Assembly (NCBI GenBank): GCA_963974105.1
Contig: CAXBBG010000001.1
Location: forward strand, 1 to 64,000
DNA: 64,000 nucleotides
Reading direction: 5' to 3'
From: UBA2136 sp963974105
GTDB lineage: Bacteria > Pseudomonadota > Alphaproteobacteria > UBA2136
The stretch's first letter is position 1; every line of letters starts with the position of its first letter. The notes under the pieces were generated by a model. The model was given only the letters and a program-made list of their open reading frames with translations, was not told the origin of the DNA and ran no database searches. This document shows, one piece after another, positions 18,139 to 26,570 of this stretch. A program made the position numbers and the translations under genes.

Positions 18139-18425
18139 TGGCGGGCTTTCCATTCTGAATCTGTCCATGTTTCCATACGCAGTGCATGCAAACCATCTCT
18201 GTTTTCATTTTTCATTTCATCAGCAAGCAATGTAAAAACCATACGTTGCCGTGCTATTTTACTCTTATTTTCAAATTTTTCCGAAACAATTATCACACTG
18301 AAATGGCTACCACCACGGTCTAAAACACCTGCGTGCCCTGCATGCAAGTTCGACTCGTCCACGACCTCTATCCACGAAGGATTAAGACCATTTTTTATTT
18401 TATCTTCAAGAATTTTCTTATTCAT
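18135..18425 (-). CDS. bolA: BolA family protein
   Basis: A 96-residue BolA-like protein with the class II KH-like fold. Conserved elements are 'LNPSWIEVVDES', 'HAGHAG' and 'RQRMVFTLLADEM'. Family members pair with monothiol glutaredoxins in iron-sulphur trafficking, or act as stress-morphology regulators. The His residues in HAGHAG are candidate cluster or metal ligands. It is translationally coupled (ATGA) to the sigma-54 regulator downstream and divergent from xthA, 57 bases away. Confidence 0.9.
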   Translation of the reverse strand: MNKKILEDKIKNGLNPSWIEVVDESNLHAGHAGVLDRGGSHFSVIIVSEKFENKSKIARQRMVFTLLADEMKNENRDGLHALRMETWTDSEWKARQ

Positions 18426-18482
18426 AGTATAAAGTTTAACAAATATACTTTAAACACTCAAACAAAGACCGAGGAAATAGCA

Positions 18483-19253
18483 ATGAAAGTGGTGAGCTGG
18501 AACTTAAATTCCATCCGAGCAAGGCTAGAACACGTTGAAAACTGGATAAAAGAGAACAATCCTGATGTTTTATGTCTGCAAGAAACAAAAGTAACAGACG
18601 AACAATTCCCACGTGAAGCATTTGAAGCAATGGGCTTAAACGTCTATACGCATGGACAGCCTGCTTACAACGGTGTTGCTCTTATTTCACCGCACACACT
18701 AGAAGACGTACAGCGCGGGTTCCCTGAAGGAGATATGAACAATCAGAAACGTGTGATTTCATGTACTTTGAATGGCGTCCGCATTATCAATGTATATATC
18801 CCTCAAGGTGACAACCCTGACAGCCCTAAATATGCCATGAAAGGCGAATTTTACAAACGCCTTAGAAGCTGGATTGAAGAAGACTTTACCCCACAAGATG
18901 ATATTTTAATTTGCGGTGATTTTAACATTGCACCAAGCGACATTGACGTTCACGACCCTTTAAAATGCAGTAAAAAATGCGGCTATTTGCCAGAAGAAGT
19001 GATGTGGTTAAATACTTTAATGGAATGGGGCTTTGACGATAGCTTTCGTGTTTTTCACCCAGAAACCGTTCAGTTTAGCTGGTGGGATTATCGTATGAAT
19101 TCGTACAGTAACAATAAAGGGATGCGCATTGATCATATTTTGACAAGCAAAGCCCTTACTAAAAAATCTATCGAAGTCGGCGTTGAAGAAAGCCCGCGTG
19201 CACTAGAGCGCCCTTCGGACCATGTGCCTGTTTACACAATCTTCAAAATATAG
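18483..19253 (+). CDS. xthA: exodeoxyribonuclease III
   Basis: A 256-residue AP endonuclease/3'-5' exonuclease that acts in base-excision repair. Family residues are visible: Asn7 in 'SWNLNSIRARL', metal-binding Glu34 in 'CLQETKV', 'YIPQG', 'CGDFNIAP' and the C-terminal 'PSDHVP'. The start at 18483 follows GAGGAA; a longer open frame upstream lies over bolA and is not used. It is monocistronic with a terminator. Confidence 0.96.
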   Translation: MKVVSWNLNSIRARLEHVENWIKENNPDVLCLQETKVTDEQFPREAFEAMGLNVYTHGQPAYNGVALISPHTLEDVQRGFPEGDMNNQKRVISCTLNGVRIINVYIPQGDNPDSPKYAMKGEFYKRLRSWIEEDFTPQDDILICGDFNIAPSDIDVHDPLKCSKKCGYLPEEVMWLNTLMEWGFDDSFRVFHPETVQFSWWDYRMNSYSNNKGMRIDHILTSKALTKKSIEVGVEESPRALERPSDHVPVYTIFKI

Positions 19254-19272
19254 ACACTCAAAACGTCCCTGT

Positions 19273-19299
19273 AAAAGCCTTGTAATCCAAGGCTTTTTT
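19273..19299 (+). terminator. xthA terminator
   Basis: AAAAGCCTTG (19273-19282) pairs with CAAGGCTTTT (19288-19297) around TAATC, followed by T. Confidence 0.87.
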
Positions 19300-19404
19300 C
19301 TTTTATTACAATTTTTCATACCTAATGTCAGAAAAAAATAGCGCTTCAGTTGTATACAGAACCATACAAAACTAAGGAAGTATATACGGGGGTATAATTT
19401 ATTT

Positions 19405-20265
19405 ATGAATAAAAAAATACGCAACATAAGACCTCATCTTATCGATGAGGATACGCATTTAAATGTTCAAGTTTACAAAGATAGAATAAATAGACAGGAA
19501 AATAATCGACACCACTCTGGATTAAACATGGTCAATGTTTCAACCCCTGAAGAGTCCATTCTTATACGTGGTTACGCAACAGTTCTAGAGCAAAGCTTAC
19601 ACGATATTGACATACAGCACCCCTTAGTTCCGCTCAAACTCACCCTCAACAAAACCACGGGTGCAAAAAACGGCTACTTAATATGTTGTGGTGACTACGC
19701 TCAACAATGCCTCGAAAGTATACGTGAGTATATCAAACTAGGTGACAGAATTATAAACCTAGGTGGCGGACTTGGCATAACAGCCACATATGCAGGCATT
19801 TTATCAAAAAACCCTGTGACCATCATAGAACCCAACATTAAAATGCATCCAACTATCCACAAAAATGCGGATTTAAATGATATATCTATCAAATTATTGC
19901 AGGCTTGCATTACACCAGAAAATGATGAATCGCTGACTGAATTTCATATTATGGAAGAACCACTTTCATCTTCCATTTTTAAATATGCACAAGAAGTGGA
20001 TACATCATACAAAGTTGAAACCATCTCCTTACAAAAACTAATTCAAGAGTCACATGCTAATGTTATTATTTCAGATATTGTGGGCGCTGAAATTAACGCA
20101 TTTGAAAACATTGACCTGCGCCAAATTGACAAAGTAATTATAACCATAAACACACCTATTATTGGTGAAAAACCAACCGCAAACCTCATTACAACCTTAA
20201 GCAAACAAGGTTTTGAACTGAAGGATATTAAAGGATTGGTGTTTAGCTTTATAAGAACAAAATAA
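19405..20265 (+). CDS. SAM-dependent methyltransferase, FkbM-like
   Basis: A 286-residue Rossmann-fold protein. The SAM-binding motif I is 'INLGGGLGITATYAG' (about 114-128), followed by 'VTIIEPN' as the acidic loop. The later 'VIISDIVGAEINAFEN' matches the 'DxxGxE' block typical of FkbM methyltransferases. FkbM enzymes usually O-methylate sugars, lipids or secondary metabolites. The substrate is unknown, as the neighbours are housekeeping genes. Residues 1-95 are an uncharacterised N-terminal extension. The gene is AT-rich and ends at a terminator. Confidence 0.75.
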   Translation: MNKKIRNIRPHLIDEDTHLNVQVYKDRINRQENNRHHSGLNMVNVSTPEESILIRGYATVLEQSLHDIDIQHPLVPLKLTLNKTTGAKNGYLICCGDYAQQCLESIREYIKLGDRIINLGGGLGITATYAGILSKNPVTIIEPNIKMHPTIHKNADLNDISIKLLQACITPENDESLTEFHIMEEPLSSSIFKYAQEVDTSYKVETISLQKLIQESHANVIISDIVGAEINAFENIDLRQIDKVIITINTPIIGEKPTANLITTLSKQGFELKDIKGLVFSFIRTK

Positions 20266-20266
20266 A

Positions 20267-20286
20267 AAGAGCCCCGAAGGGCTCTT
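20267..20286 (-). terminator. rpmG terminator (minus-strand)
   Basis: AAGAGCCC and GGGCTCTT around CGAA. Only the minus-strand reading is followed by a T tract, so it terminates rpmG. Confidence 0.78.
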
Positions 20287-20287
20287 C

Positions 20288-20314
20288 TACCACATTGGGT
20301 GTGGTAATTTTTTT
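20288..20314 (+). terminator. terminator of the methyltransferase gene (plus-strand)
   Basis: TACCACA (20288-20294) pairs with TGTGGTA (20300-20306), followed by AT(7). It is one base from the minus-strand terminator, so each strand has its own hairpin. Confidence 0.8.
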
Positions 20315-20320
20315 CAAGAG

Positions 20321-20515
20321 TTACTTCAATTTCACTTCTTTGAATTCAACATGCTTACGTACAACAGGATCGTACTTACTGAAAGTCATTTTTTCAGTTG
20401 TATTAACACTTTTAGGGTTTTTCATAGTTACATAGTAATAACCAGTTTTACGCCCTGTTTTAGGGTTAATGGCAGTGGATTCAAGCTTGATGTAAATGCT
20501 GTTACGGTTCGCCAT
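20321..20515 (-). CDS. rpmG: 50S ribosomal protein L33
   Basis: A 64-residue L33 of the cysteine-free (C-) type: 'MANRNSIYIKLESTA', 'GRKTGYYYVTMKNPK' and 'KYDPVVRKHVEFKE'. It lacks the zinc-ribbon cysteines, so it does not bind zinc. It is slightly longer than E. coli L33 (55). The start follows AGGACAGGA; an in-frame upstream ATG at 20551 is not supported. It has its own consensus promoter and terminator. Confidence 0.96.
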   Translation of the reverse strand: MANRNSIYIKLESTAINPKTGRKTGYYYVTMKNPKSVNTTEKMTFSKYDPVVRKHVEFKEVKLK

Positions 20516-20583
20516 TTTCCTGTCCTTTATTTCAATAATATTTTCTAACACAACGCCTTCTTTAAAAAGGCTTATCGAAGAGT

Positions 20584-20612
20584 TATATACGTTAGTTTAT
20601 ATACATTGTCAA
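20584..20612 (-). promoter_or_regulatory. rpmG sigma70 promoter
   Basis: On the minus strand TTGACA (20607-20612), a 17-base spacer and TATATA (20584-20589). This leaves a leader of about 60 bases before rpmG, which contains a small inverted repeat (GCCTT/AAGGC, 20555-20571). Confidence 0.75.
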
Positions 20613-20861
20613 CGACTAGTTAATAAAAAAGTTTGTCTTACATAAAATCGTGAGACAAATAAGTATGACTTTTATTTTACTTAGTGCTTCAAAGTCTCAA
20701 TTAAATTAAGATGATACATGTTTTTGTGCAAAAAACTTGTTTATACAACGTACAATATCCAAAAATATTATATAGCCTGAACACTTTTAATAGATTTTTA
20801 AGATAAAGTCTGTCATAAATAAAGGTATAGCGAAGCACTTATACAAATGACGAGGTAAAGT

Positions 20862-21479
20862 ATGTCACATAACATTATGGTGGTCGATGACCATGCACTC
20901 ATTAGAGAGGGTATATCTTCCCTTCTTGATAAAGATCAATTTATCGTTATTGGTGAAGCATGCGATGGAGAAGAAGCCGTAACTCGCTACAATGAACTTT
21001 CTCCCGCACTTGTTTTAATGGACATGAAAATGCCTAAAATGTCAGGGCTTGAAGCTTCTAAAGAAATTTTAAAAAGTCATCCTGATGCAAAAATCGTCAT
21101 TCTAAGCGTTGACCTTACAGAAGCAGACTTAATGCAAGCTGTCGACCTTTCAATTAAAGGATACCTGCTTAAGACATCTAATAGTGAAGCCTTAAACCAC
21201 GCTTTAAGTCTCGTTATGTCTGGAGAAAGCGTCTTCCCTTCTGAAGCCCTTATTAGTGGCATGAACAATCGCCATAAAACACAAGAAATGGGCTTAACAC
21301 CACGCGAAGAAGAAATTTTACGCCACATTGCTCGCGGTGAATCTAACAAAGGTATTGCAAGAAACCTAGATGTAACAGAAGGTACTATTAAAGTACACAT
21401 TAAAGCTATTCTTAAAAAGCTAGACATGAACAACCGCACACAGGCTGCTATTTACGCTTATGAACGCGGCCTTGTTTAA
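20862..21479 (+). CDS. NarL/FixJ-type response regulator
   Basis: A 205-residue regulator. The receiver domain has acidic residues Asp9/Asp10 and phospho-acceptor Asp54 ('VLMDMKMP'). The LuxR-type HTH spans about 143-200 ('LTPREEEILRHIARGESNK', 'VTEGTIKVHIKAILKKL'). It would bind DNA on phosphorylation. It is an orphan: no histidine kinase is adjacent. The 300-base intergenic region upstream (20613-20861) holds its promoter and shows no other feature. Confidence 0.93.
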   Translation: MSHNIMVVDDHALIREGISSLLDKDQFIVIGEACDGEEAVTRYNELSPALVLMDMKMPKMSGLEASKEILKSHPDAKIVILSVDLTEADLMQAVDLSIKGYLLKTSNSEALNHALSLVMSGESVFPSEALISGMNNRHKTQEMGLTPREEEILRHIARGESNKGIARNLDVTEGTIKVHIKAILKKLDMNNRTQAAIYAYERGLV

Positions 21480-21503
21480 ATTTCGCTACATTTAGCACTT
21501 AAA

Positions 21504-21538
21504 AAAAAAGAACCCATCAGTTTGATGGGTTCTTTTTT
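21504..21538. terminator. strong bidirectional terminator
   Basis: AAAAAAGAACCCATCA (21504-21519) pairs with TGATGGGTTCTTTTTT (21523-21538). It lies between the convergent regulator gene and the 689-residue protein gene. Confidence 0.88.
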
Positions 21539-21554
21539 ATTGAGTCACCTTAGT

Positions 21555-23624
21555 TTAGTCATCTTTATCATTTTTTGAATTCAATGACTGCTTATCTTCG
21601 TCGTCTAACGGCAATTCACTACCCTCGTCTCCTGTAGAAATACTGTACATGGCATAGCCTAACCCCGCTGCAAAAAGTATGATGACAAGCAAAACTATGA
21701 CGCTACCTGTACCACCAGAACCAGACATGACATAAAATGCCAAAGCTGCCAACGGTAAAACAATAACATAAAGCCACCAGTAGTCATTAAAATGGCCTTC
21801 TCGCATTAAATCTTTGGCCTTGCTAGATGCAACATTTTTTTTATCACCTAAACATGCCTTTAACGCATCCTTCGCACGGCTTTTCAGCCCATGCACATCG
21901 TCAGTCATCACCCTTAAAGCTCCTTCAAACGCCGCTACAACCTCCTCTGCATCAATAAAGTTACCTTTTTCAGCATATGCTTTTAAAATTTCAGATGGTA
22001 AGCTTTCAGAAGGTTGCACCTTAACCCAAGCGCGGTAAAAATTTAAATAGTAAGGGTTTGAAGGCACCTTAAATGCATCAGGCCCTGCTGCTACATGAAT
22101 AAAAATATTATATTCATACTTAGGCATATATTTTTTGATAATTTTCCATTTTTCATCTGGTATAATTTCCTTTTCAACTTCAACCAATGCTTCTAACATT
22201 TTATCAAAAATACAAAATATTTCTGTATGTGCCGCCATACGCTTAACAGGTAAAGTACGTGAAGACCCCTTCCCTTCAACGCCTGTAATAACAATAGACC
22301 AAACCTGCCAGTAATTTACATTCGCCAAACCCATTGCAGCCATTGCACGGTTAGGATAAGCCTCAGTGCTATATCGCTTTGCATCTAAACTTGTGTATAG
22401 ATAAACCTCATCAAACGCTGGTATTTTATAGGATTTTAAAAGCAATGAAGTGTAACGATGCTCCAATGTCCATAAATATTTAGAATTAGGTGTTAAATTA
22501 CCTTCGTCATCATAATTCTGCTGAATTGTCGCAACGATATCGCTGTAATTTGCGTAAGAACGTGCAAGCAAAATTTCTAACTTAAATAATTTTTGAATAA
22601 TAATGTCTTTTTCACTTTCAAAGCGAGAGCGCAATTGAGGGCGCATAACATTAAGATAGAAAATAGCGCCGCCTGGCGCTGTTGTAGCGATTTTTTCTAG
22701 GCTTTCGATTTCAAAGCTCGTCAATAACTTTGGATCTAAAGTTGATAAAAGCATCCAAGCTTTTAAATGTATCCCTCCATGAGCGCCTATACCATTCCCT
22801 TCAGTCATACTTTCGGGGTTAAGCAAATAGAATTCGCGCATTAAATCAACCGCCTTTGCAGGGTCAAAATTACATTCTTGCAGTACATATGCATAGCGAT
22901 ATTGACGCAATTGCTGCGCATTACAGCTTTCAGAATAGAGGCAAGACTTTTTAGCTTCAGCACGTGCCTCTGGCAACGCCTCACTGCTGCCATTTTGAAC
23001 TCTAAAATAAAGCAATTGACTTAAAATAAACGCTAAAGATCTATTGTTAGGGTCATTTTTCTTGGCTGTTTTAAGAACAGTCACAGCATCTTTCGTACGC
23101 TTTAACGCAATGGAATCAACCGCTGTTGTCATTTTATTAAGCGTTGCTATGTTATAACCCAGCTCAACCATATTTTCGTTTGCAAAAGCAAGCTCAGCAG
23201 ATACAATTTTATACAAACTTAGCTCAGACGGCGTCATAGAAGTTAGGTCTTCTTCTTCCCCTTCCACGGAATCTTCTTTTGACTTATAATGCTTTAACAA
23301 ATTTTCAGGATAGTCATAAATTGAGGTGATTTGTATCGTTTCTTTAAACGACTGTACATAACCATGCTCCTGATTGTTTTTATTTTCAGGTAATGGCTCA
23401 ATAACCATATCAGATGACAAAGAAGGACTGTAAACATTTTTTTCTTGTAGTGTAATGGCTTTAACATATTTAAATATTTGAGAAACCTCATCCGTCAGGG
23501 GGTAATCATTAAAAGGCGGCTCAACCTCTATCGATGTTTTGTCATAAACACTCGCTTCACGCTGGTTTCTGATATTAATAGTAATATCTTTCGCTTGTGA
23601 TATAAGTTTTTTAAGTTTATCCAT
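21555..23624 (-). CDS. large hypothetical protein with C-terminal membrane hairpin
   Basis: A 689-residue protein not recognised as any family. Residues 1-600 are hydrophilic and largely helical, with parts (about 180-270) that look TPR-like ('ALPEARAEAKKSC', 'FDPAKAVDLMREFYLLNP'). Two membrane segments follow near 615-635 and 643-663, then an acidic tail ('LPLDDEDKQ'). It has no signal peptide, so the large domain is probably cytoplasmic. It starts two bases after the DsbA-like gene stop, so the two are cotranscribed. It may be a membrane-tethered scaffold; that is inference. Confidence 0.7.
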   Translation of the reverse strand: MDKLKKLISQAKDITINIRNQREASVYDKTSIEVEPPFNDYPLTDEVSQIFKYVKAITLQEKNVYSPSLSSDMVIEPLPENKNNQEHGYVQSFKETIQITSIYDYPENLLKHYKSKEDSVEGEEEDLTSMTPSELSLYKIVSAELAFANENMVELGYNIATLNKMTTAVDSIALKRTKDAVTVLKTAKKNDPNNRSLAFILSQLLYFRVQNGSSEALPEARAEAKKSCLYSESCNAQQLRQYRYAYVLQECNFDPAKAVDLMREFYLLNPESMTEGNGIGAHGGIHLKAWMLLSTLDPKLLTSFEIESLEKIATTAPGGAIFYLNVMRPQLRSRFESEKDIIIQKLFKLEILLARSYANYSDIVATIQQNYDDEGNLTPNSKYLWTLEHRYTSLLLKSYKIPAFDEVYLYTSLDAKRYSTEAYPNRAMAAMGLANVNYWQVWSIVITGVEGKGSSRTLPVKRMAAHTEIFCIFDKMLEALVEVEKEIIPDEKWKIIKKYMPKYEYNIFIHVAAGPDAFKVPSNPYYLNFYRAWVKVQPSESLPSEILKAYAEKGNFIDAEEVVAAFEGALRVMTDDVHGLKSRAKDALKACLGDKKNVASSKAKDLMREGHFNDYWWLYVIVLPLAALAFYVMSGSGGTGSVIVLLVIILFAAGLGYAMYSISTGDEGSELPLDDEDKQSLNSKNDKDD

Positions 23625-23626
23625 GA

Positions 23627-24406
23627 CTATTGCTGTTTCTCGTACAATTTAATTTCATATTCCACCAAATCAGAAAGATTATCCATAGAGATACCACCTC
23701 CCATTTTAATGCCATTCACATATAAAACCGGCGGTCTTGTTTCCCCCATACCTTTAGATGCTTTAATATCTGCATCTAATTCACGGTAATATCTCCTTGC
23801 ATTTTCACGCGTCATGCGGCGTAATTTCTTTTCAGATACCCCCACCGACACTAACTTATCGATAAAGATATTATCTGCCATTGTAGAGGCCTCATACAAC
23901 TTCTCACGAAACTGCCAGAAATGATCAGCATCATAAGCTAAGCGGCTGTAGAATGCTGCCGCATTTGTCATGTTATATTGATCAACTGGCAAATGCATGA
24001 CAATGTGGCGAATTTTGTTTTTATATTTTTCTTCTGTAAACACGGCATCAATTTTTTTTGAAAGGTCCTGACAATACAAACAGCTTAAATCAGTAATTTC
24101 AAGCATTGTTACAGGTGCATCTTCTGGGCCACGTGCCGCATTATGGCTCCACGCCTGAATATAATATCTATTTTCAATAGCCATGCGAGCACGGTCGTTT
24201 TTAAGAGTTTGAGGTAGATCAGCGTCAAAGGCATGAAACTTAATTTCATCATTTGTCATAACCTCTTTACCACCAATTTTAATTTTCGGTGCGCGACCCG
24301 ACATTGTATAGCCTTGAGCTGTTGAATTTTGCACGAAAATAAGTAGAGCCACTATAAAAACAGTTAGCCCCATACAAAAACCGACAATAGATTTATTATT
24401 ATTCAA
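23627..24406 (-). CDS. DsbA-like thiol oxidoreductase, membrane-anchored
   Basis: A 259-residue periplasmic protein with an N-terminal signal anchor (about 7-30). The thioredoxin fold has a CLYC active site in 'ITDLSCLYCQDL', an inserted helical domain, and a cis-Pro region 'TRPPVLYVNG'. This is the DsbA/BdbD-type layout, suggesting disulphide formation or isomerisation. CLYC is not one of the commonest active-site dipeptides. It is the first gene of a two-gene operon with the 689-residue membrane protein, whose cysteines are mostly in the presumed cytoplasmic part. Confidence 0.82.
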   Translation of the reverse strand: MNNNKSIVGFCMGLTVFIVALLIFVQNSTAQGYTMSGRAPKIKIGGKEVMTNDEIKFHAFDADLPQTLKNDRARMAIENRYYIQAWSHNAARGPEDAPVTMLEITDLSCLYCQDLSKKIDAVFTEEKYKNKIRHIVMHLPVDQYNMTNAAAFYSRLAYDADHFWQFREKLYEASTMADNIFIDKLVSVGVSEKKLRRMTRENARRYYRELDADIKASKGMGETRPPVLYVNGIKMGGGISMDNLSDLVEYEIKLYEKQQ

Positions 24407-24533
24407 TTCTATTTTACTTGTGCCTTATATAAAAGAATTCTTAATCTCTTATGTAGTGTACCGCAAACTATCTATAAAGTATAAATGAACATCATACTAA
24501 ACAACAATTATCTGCGTTAAATAACTTCACCTG

Positions 24534-24562
24534 TTGCATGTTATACACCCATGATGTATATA
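24534..24562 (+). promoter_or_regulatory. fdxA promoter
   Basis: TTGCAT (24534-24539), a 17-base spacer and TATATA (24557-24562), about 33 bases before the ferredoxin ATG. Confidence 0.6.
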
Positions 24563-24594
24563 AGTGGCATTCAGAATAAATGAAAGAACGTACC

Positions 24595-24936
24595 ATGCCA
24601 TTTGTAGTAACTGGAAAATGTATAAAATGTCGTTATACCGACTGCGTTGAAGTATGCCCTGTTGACTGCTTTTACGAAGGTGAAAACATGCTTGTTATTA
24701 ACCCTGATGAGTGTATTGACTGCGGTGTTTGCGAACCTGAATGCCCTATTGAAGCTATTAAATCTGACGAGGAACTAAACTCTGAAGAACAAAAATGGGC
24801 GGATATAAACACAAAATTTAGTGCCCTATGGCCAAATATAACTGAAACTCAAACACCTAAAGCTGATGCCGATGAGTGGAGCGAGAAAACCAGTGAAGAA
24901 AAAGCAAGCCTATTTAGTGAAAAACCAGGTAGCTAA
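24595..24936 (+). CDS. fdxA: 7Fe ferredoxin (3Fe-4S/4Fe-4S)
   Basis: A 113-residue FdxA-type ferredoxin, closely patterned on Azotobacter vinelandii ferredoxin I. Cys9, Cys17 and Cys50 fit the 3Fe-4S cluster; Cys21, Cys40, Cys43 and Cys46 fit the 4Fe-4S cluster. Cys12 and Cys25 are additional. It is a cytoplasmic low-potential electron carrier; the partner cannot be told from context. An in-frame upstream ATG at 24580 would add five residues, but the family starts at 'MPFVVT'. It is monocistronic. Confidence 0.96.
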   Translation: MPFVVTGKCIKCRYTDCVEVCPVDCFYEGENMLVINPDECIDCGVCEPECPIEAIKSDEELNSEEQKWADINTKFSALWPNITETQTPKADADEWSEKTSEEKASLFSEKPGS

Positions 24937-24951
24937 GCTATTTCATATCCC

Positions 24952-24979
24952 AAAAAAGCAGCCCTGGCTGCTTTTTTTT
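24952..24979. terminator. bidirectional intrinsic terminator
   Basis: GCAGC (24958-24962) pairs with GCTGC (24967-24971), with A6 before and T8 after. It serves fdxA and the convergent glycosyltransferase gene, whose stop codon overlaps it. Confidence 0.87.
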
Positions 24980-26090
24980 ATAAGTTTTGATACAAGACGC
25001 TATAGGCATCCATCATATCGTTAAAACCGTGCTCTTTCTTTACAAATGGTCGTGCATATAATGAGCGACCTTGACGGAAATTAGGGTCCGATATCAATTT
25101 CTCAACCGCATTTTTCGCAAGGGCGTTATTTGGGTAAAGCACAACCCCTGTTTTATTACCATTGGTTAAGGTTAAAGCACTATTTGACGCTTCAAGCACC
25201 ACAGGTAACCCACAGCTTTGAGCTTCTAATACTGTACTTTGACGCTCTTCCACACCACCAAGTAGCATAAACACATCGCAAGCCTTTAAATAATCTTCTG
25301 GATTTGTAACAGCATCGCGAATAATAACGTAAGGCTCGGTAGCTGTACGCCTTAGCTCTTTTCTTATTTCTTCTAAATAAGCGACATCTTTAATTTTACC
25401 AACCAAAAGCACCTGAATAATATCACCAAGCGGCATGCACAGCTTTACAACATCCAACTGCTTGTTCGCAGGACATATATCAGCCATGCAACATACCAAG
25501 GTAGCGCTTTCCGGTAATTCTAATTCACGCCTGATAGGACGCTTCGACAAAACAGGCTTAAAACGGCCAACTTCCACCCCTTCTTTTATAAGGCATACAT
25601 TATCTAGGTGGAGCGTATTTGCCTGCTCTAACACTAATTGAGAATTCACAACAACGTGATTAAAGGTACCCAAATGTTTTAAATAACTTTTACGTTTCCA
25701 AAATGGAAAACTTGTAAGCTGAAAACTATCCATCGACATTGCCGTGGCAATGGCAGGCACTCTTAAAGAATCGCACACTTTTGTTAACGGGTAAGACGCA
25801 TGGCCTAACCCCACAACATGTAGCATATCAATGGTTGAATCTTCTTTTAAAACTTTTTTTAGCGCTAAAGAAAGGTTGGTAACACCTGGCATTTTAAATT
25901 TAACTTCAGGTGCGTGATACGTCACGATATCTGCTGAGACGCCATCAAGCGCGCTTTCAAATTCTGCAGATGATAAAATAGAAACCTTTAACCCACGACG
26001 CAATAAAGCAAGCGCAAGTTGCCCTGTGGTTTTTACAATTTTATTGCTTGCATCATCTGTGCAAATTAATAGTGTATGTGATACGTTCAT
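24978..26090 (-). CDS. glycosyltransferase, GT4-like (GT-B fold)
   Basis: A 370-residue protein with the two-domain GT-B pattern. The N-terminal acceptor half has 'TGQLALALLRRGLKVSIL', and the C-terminal donor half has 'QVLLVGKIKD' and the E-x7-E-like 'EERQSTVLEAQSCGLPVV'. The usual first Glu context (EGxG) is altered to GVEERQS. It probably transfers a sugar during polysaccharide or glycolipid synthesis. It is the last gene of a minus-strand set after a Wzz-like and a CpsD-like gene. The substrate is unknown. Confidence 0.82.
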   Translation of the reverse strand: MNVSHTLLICTDDASNKIVKTTGQLALALLRRGLKVSILSSAEFESALDGVSADIVTYHAPEVKFKMPGVTNLSLALKKVLKEDSTIDMLHVVGLGHASYPLTKVCDSLRVPAIATAMSMDSFQLTSFPFWKRKSYLKHLGTFNHVVVNSQLVLEQANTLHLDNVCLIKEGVEVGRFKPVLSKRPIRRELELPESATLVCCMADICPANKQLDVVKLCMPLGDIIQVLLVGKIKDVAYLEEIRKELRRTATEPYVIIRDAVTNPEDYLKACDVFMLLGGVEERQSTVLEAQSCGLPVVLEASNSALTLTNGNKTGVVLYPNNALAKNAVEKLISDPNFRQGRSLYARPFVKKEHGFNDMMDAYSVLYQNL

Positions 26091-26132
26091 TTTGGAAATA
26101 TAACACTTTATTTTAAAAATAAAAAGAGCGGT

Positions 26133-26567
26133 TTAACGTGAATGTGGATGAAGTGGGACATGTTCCAGCATTTTCCACTCTTTCATACAAACAGGCCCTT
26201 CCACTGCCATGGCCTGATAATAGGAATAGTCAAAGGTTACCATGTCACCCTTTTGCACATTGTCTTTCCATTTATAGCGGAATTTTTTACCAGAAAATGG
26301 TGCCATTAATTTTACAGAGCAAGGCTCTTCTACCACATCATCAGCTTTATCATACAACGCAATCACTTTGCCCATAAGCGGAGAACAATTTACATAACCC
26401 GCGTCATAAGTTTCCTTCACCTGACTTGTTACCTTTAAAGGTCTAAAGTGAATTTTATTATAGTACACGTCTTCAACAACCCCCATAACACGGCACATGC
26501 TATAACCTGACGCATAGGCGGTATTTGAAAGAAGTAATAAGGTAAATAATGCGGTAAAAAAGCGCAT
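26133..26567 (-). CDS. hypothetical secreted protein in polysaccharide locus
   Basis: A 144-residue protein with a signal peptide (1-19, 'LLLLSNTAYA'). The mature part is beta-rich, with four cysteines ('YSMCRVM', 'VNCSPL', 'EPCSVK', 'GPVCMK') that could form two disulphides. No family is recognised. It lies three bases downstream of the CpsD-like gene and 42 bases upstream of the glycosyltransferase gene, so it probably belongs to the same operon. Confidence 0.65.
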   Translation of the reverse strand: MRFFTALFTLLLLSNTAYASGYSMCRVMGVVEDVYYNKIHFRPLKVTSQVKETYDAGYVNCSPLMGKVIALYDKADDVVEEPCSVKLMAPFSGKKFRYKWKDNVQKGDMVTFDYSYYQAMAVEGPVCMKEWKMLEHVPLHPHSR

Positions 26568-26570
26568 GTA

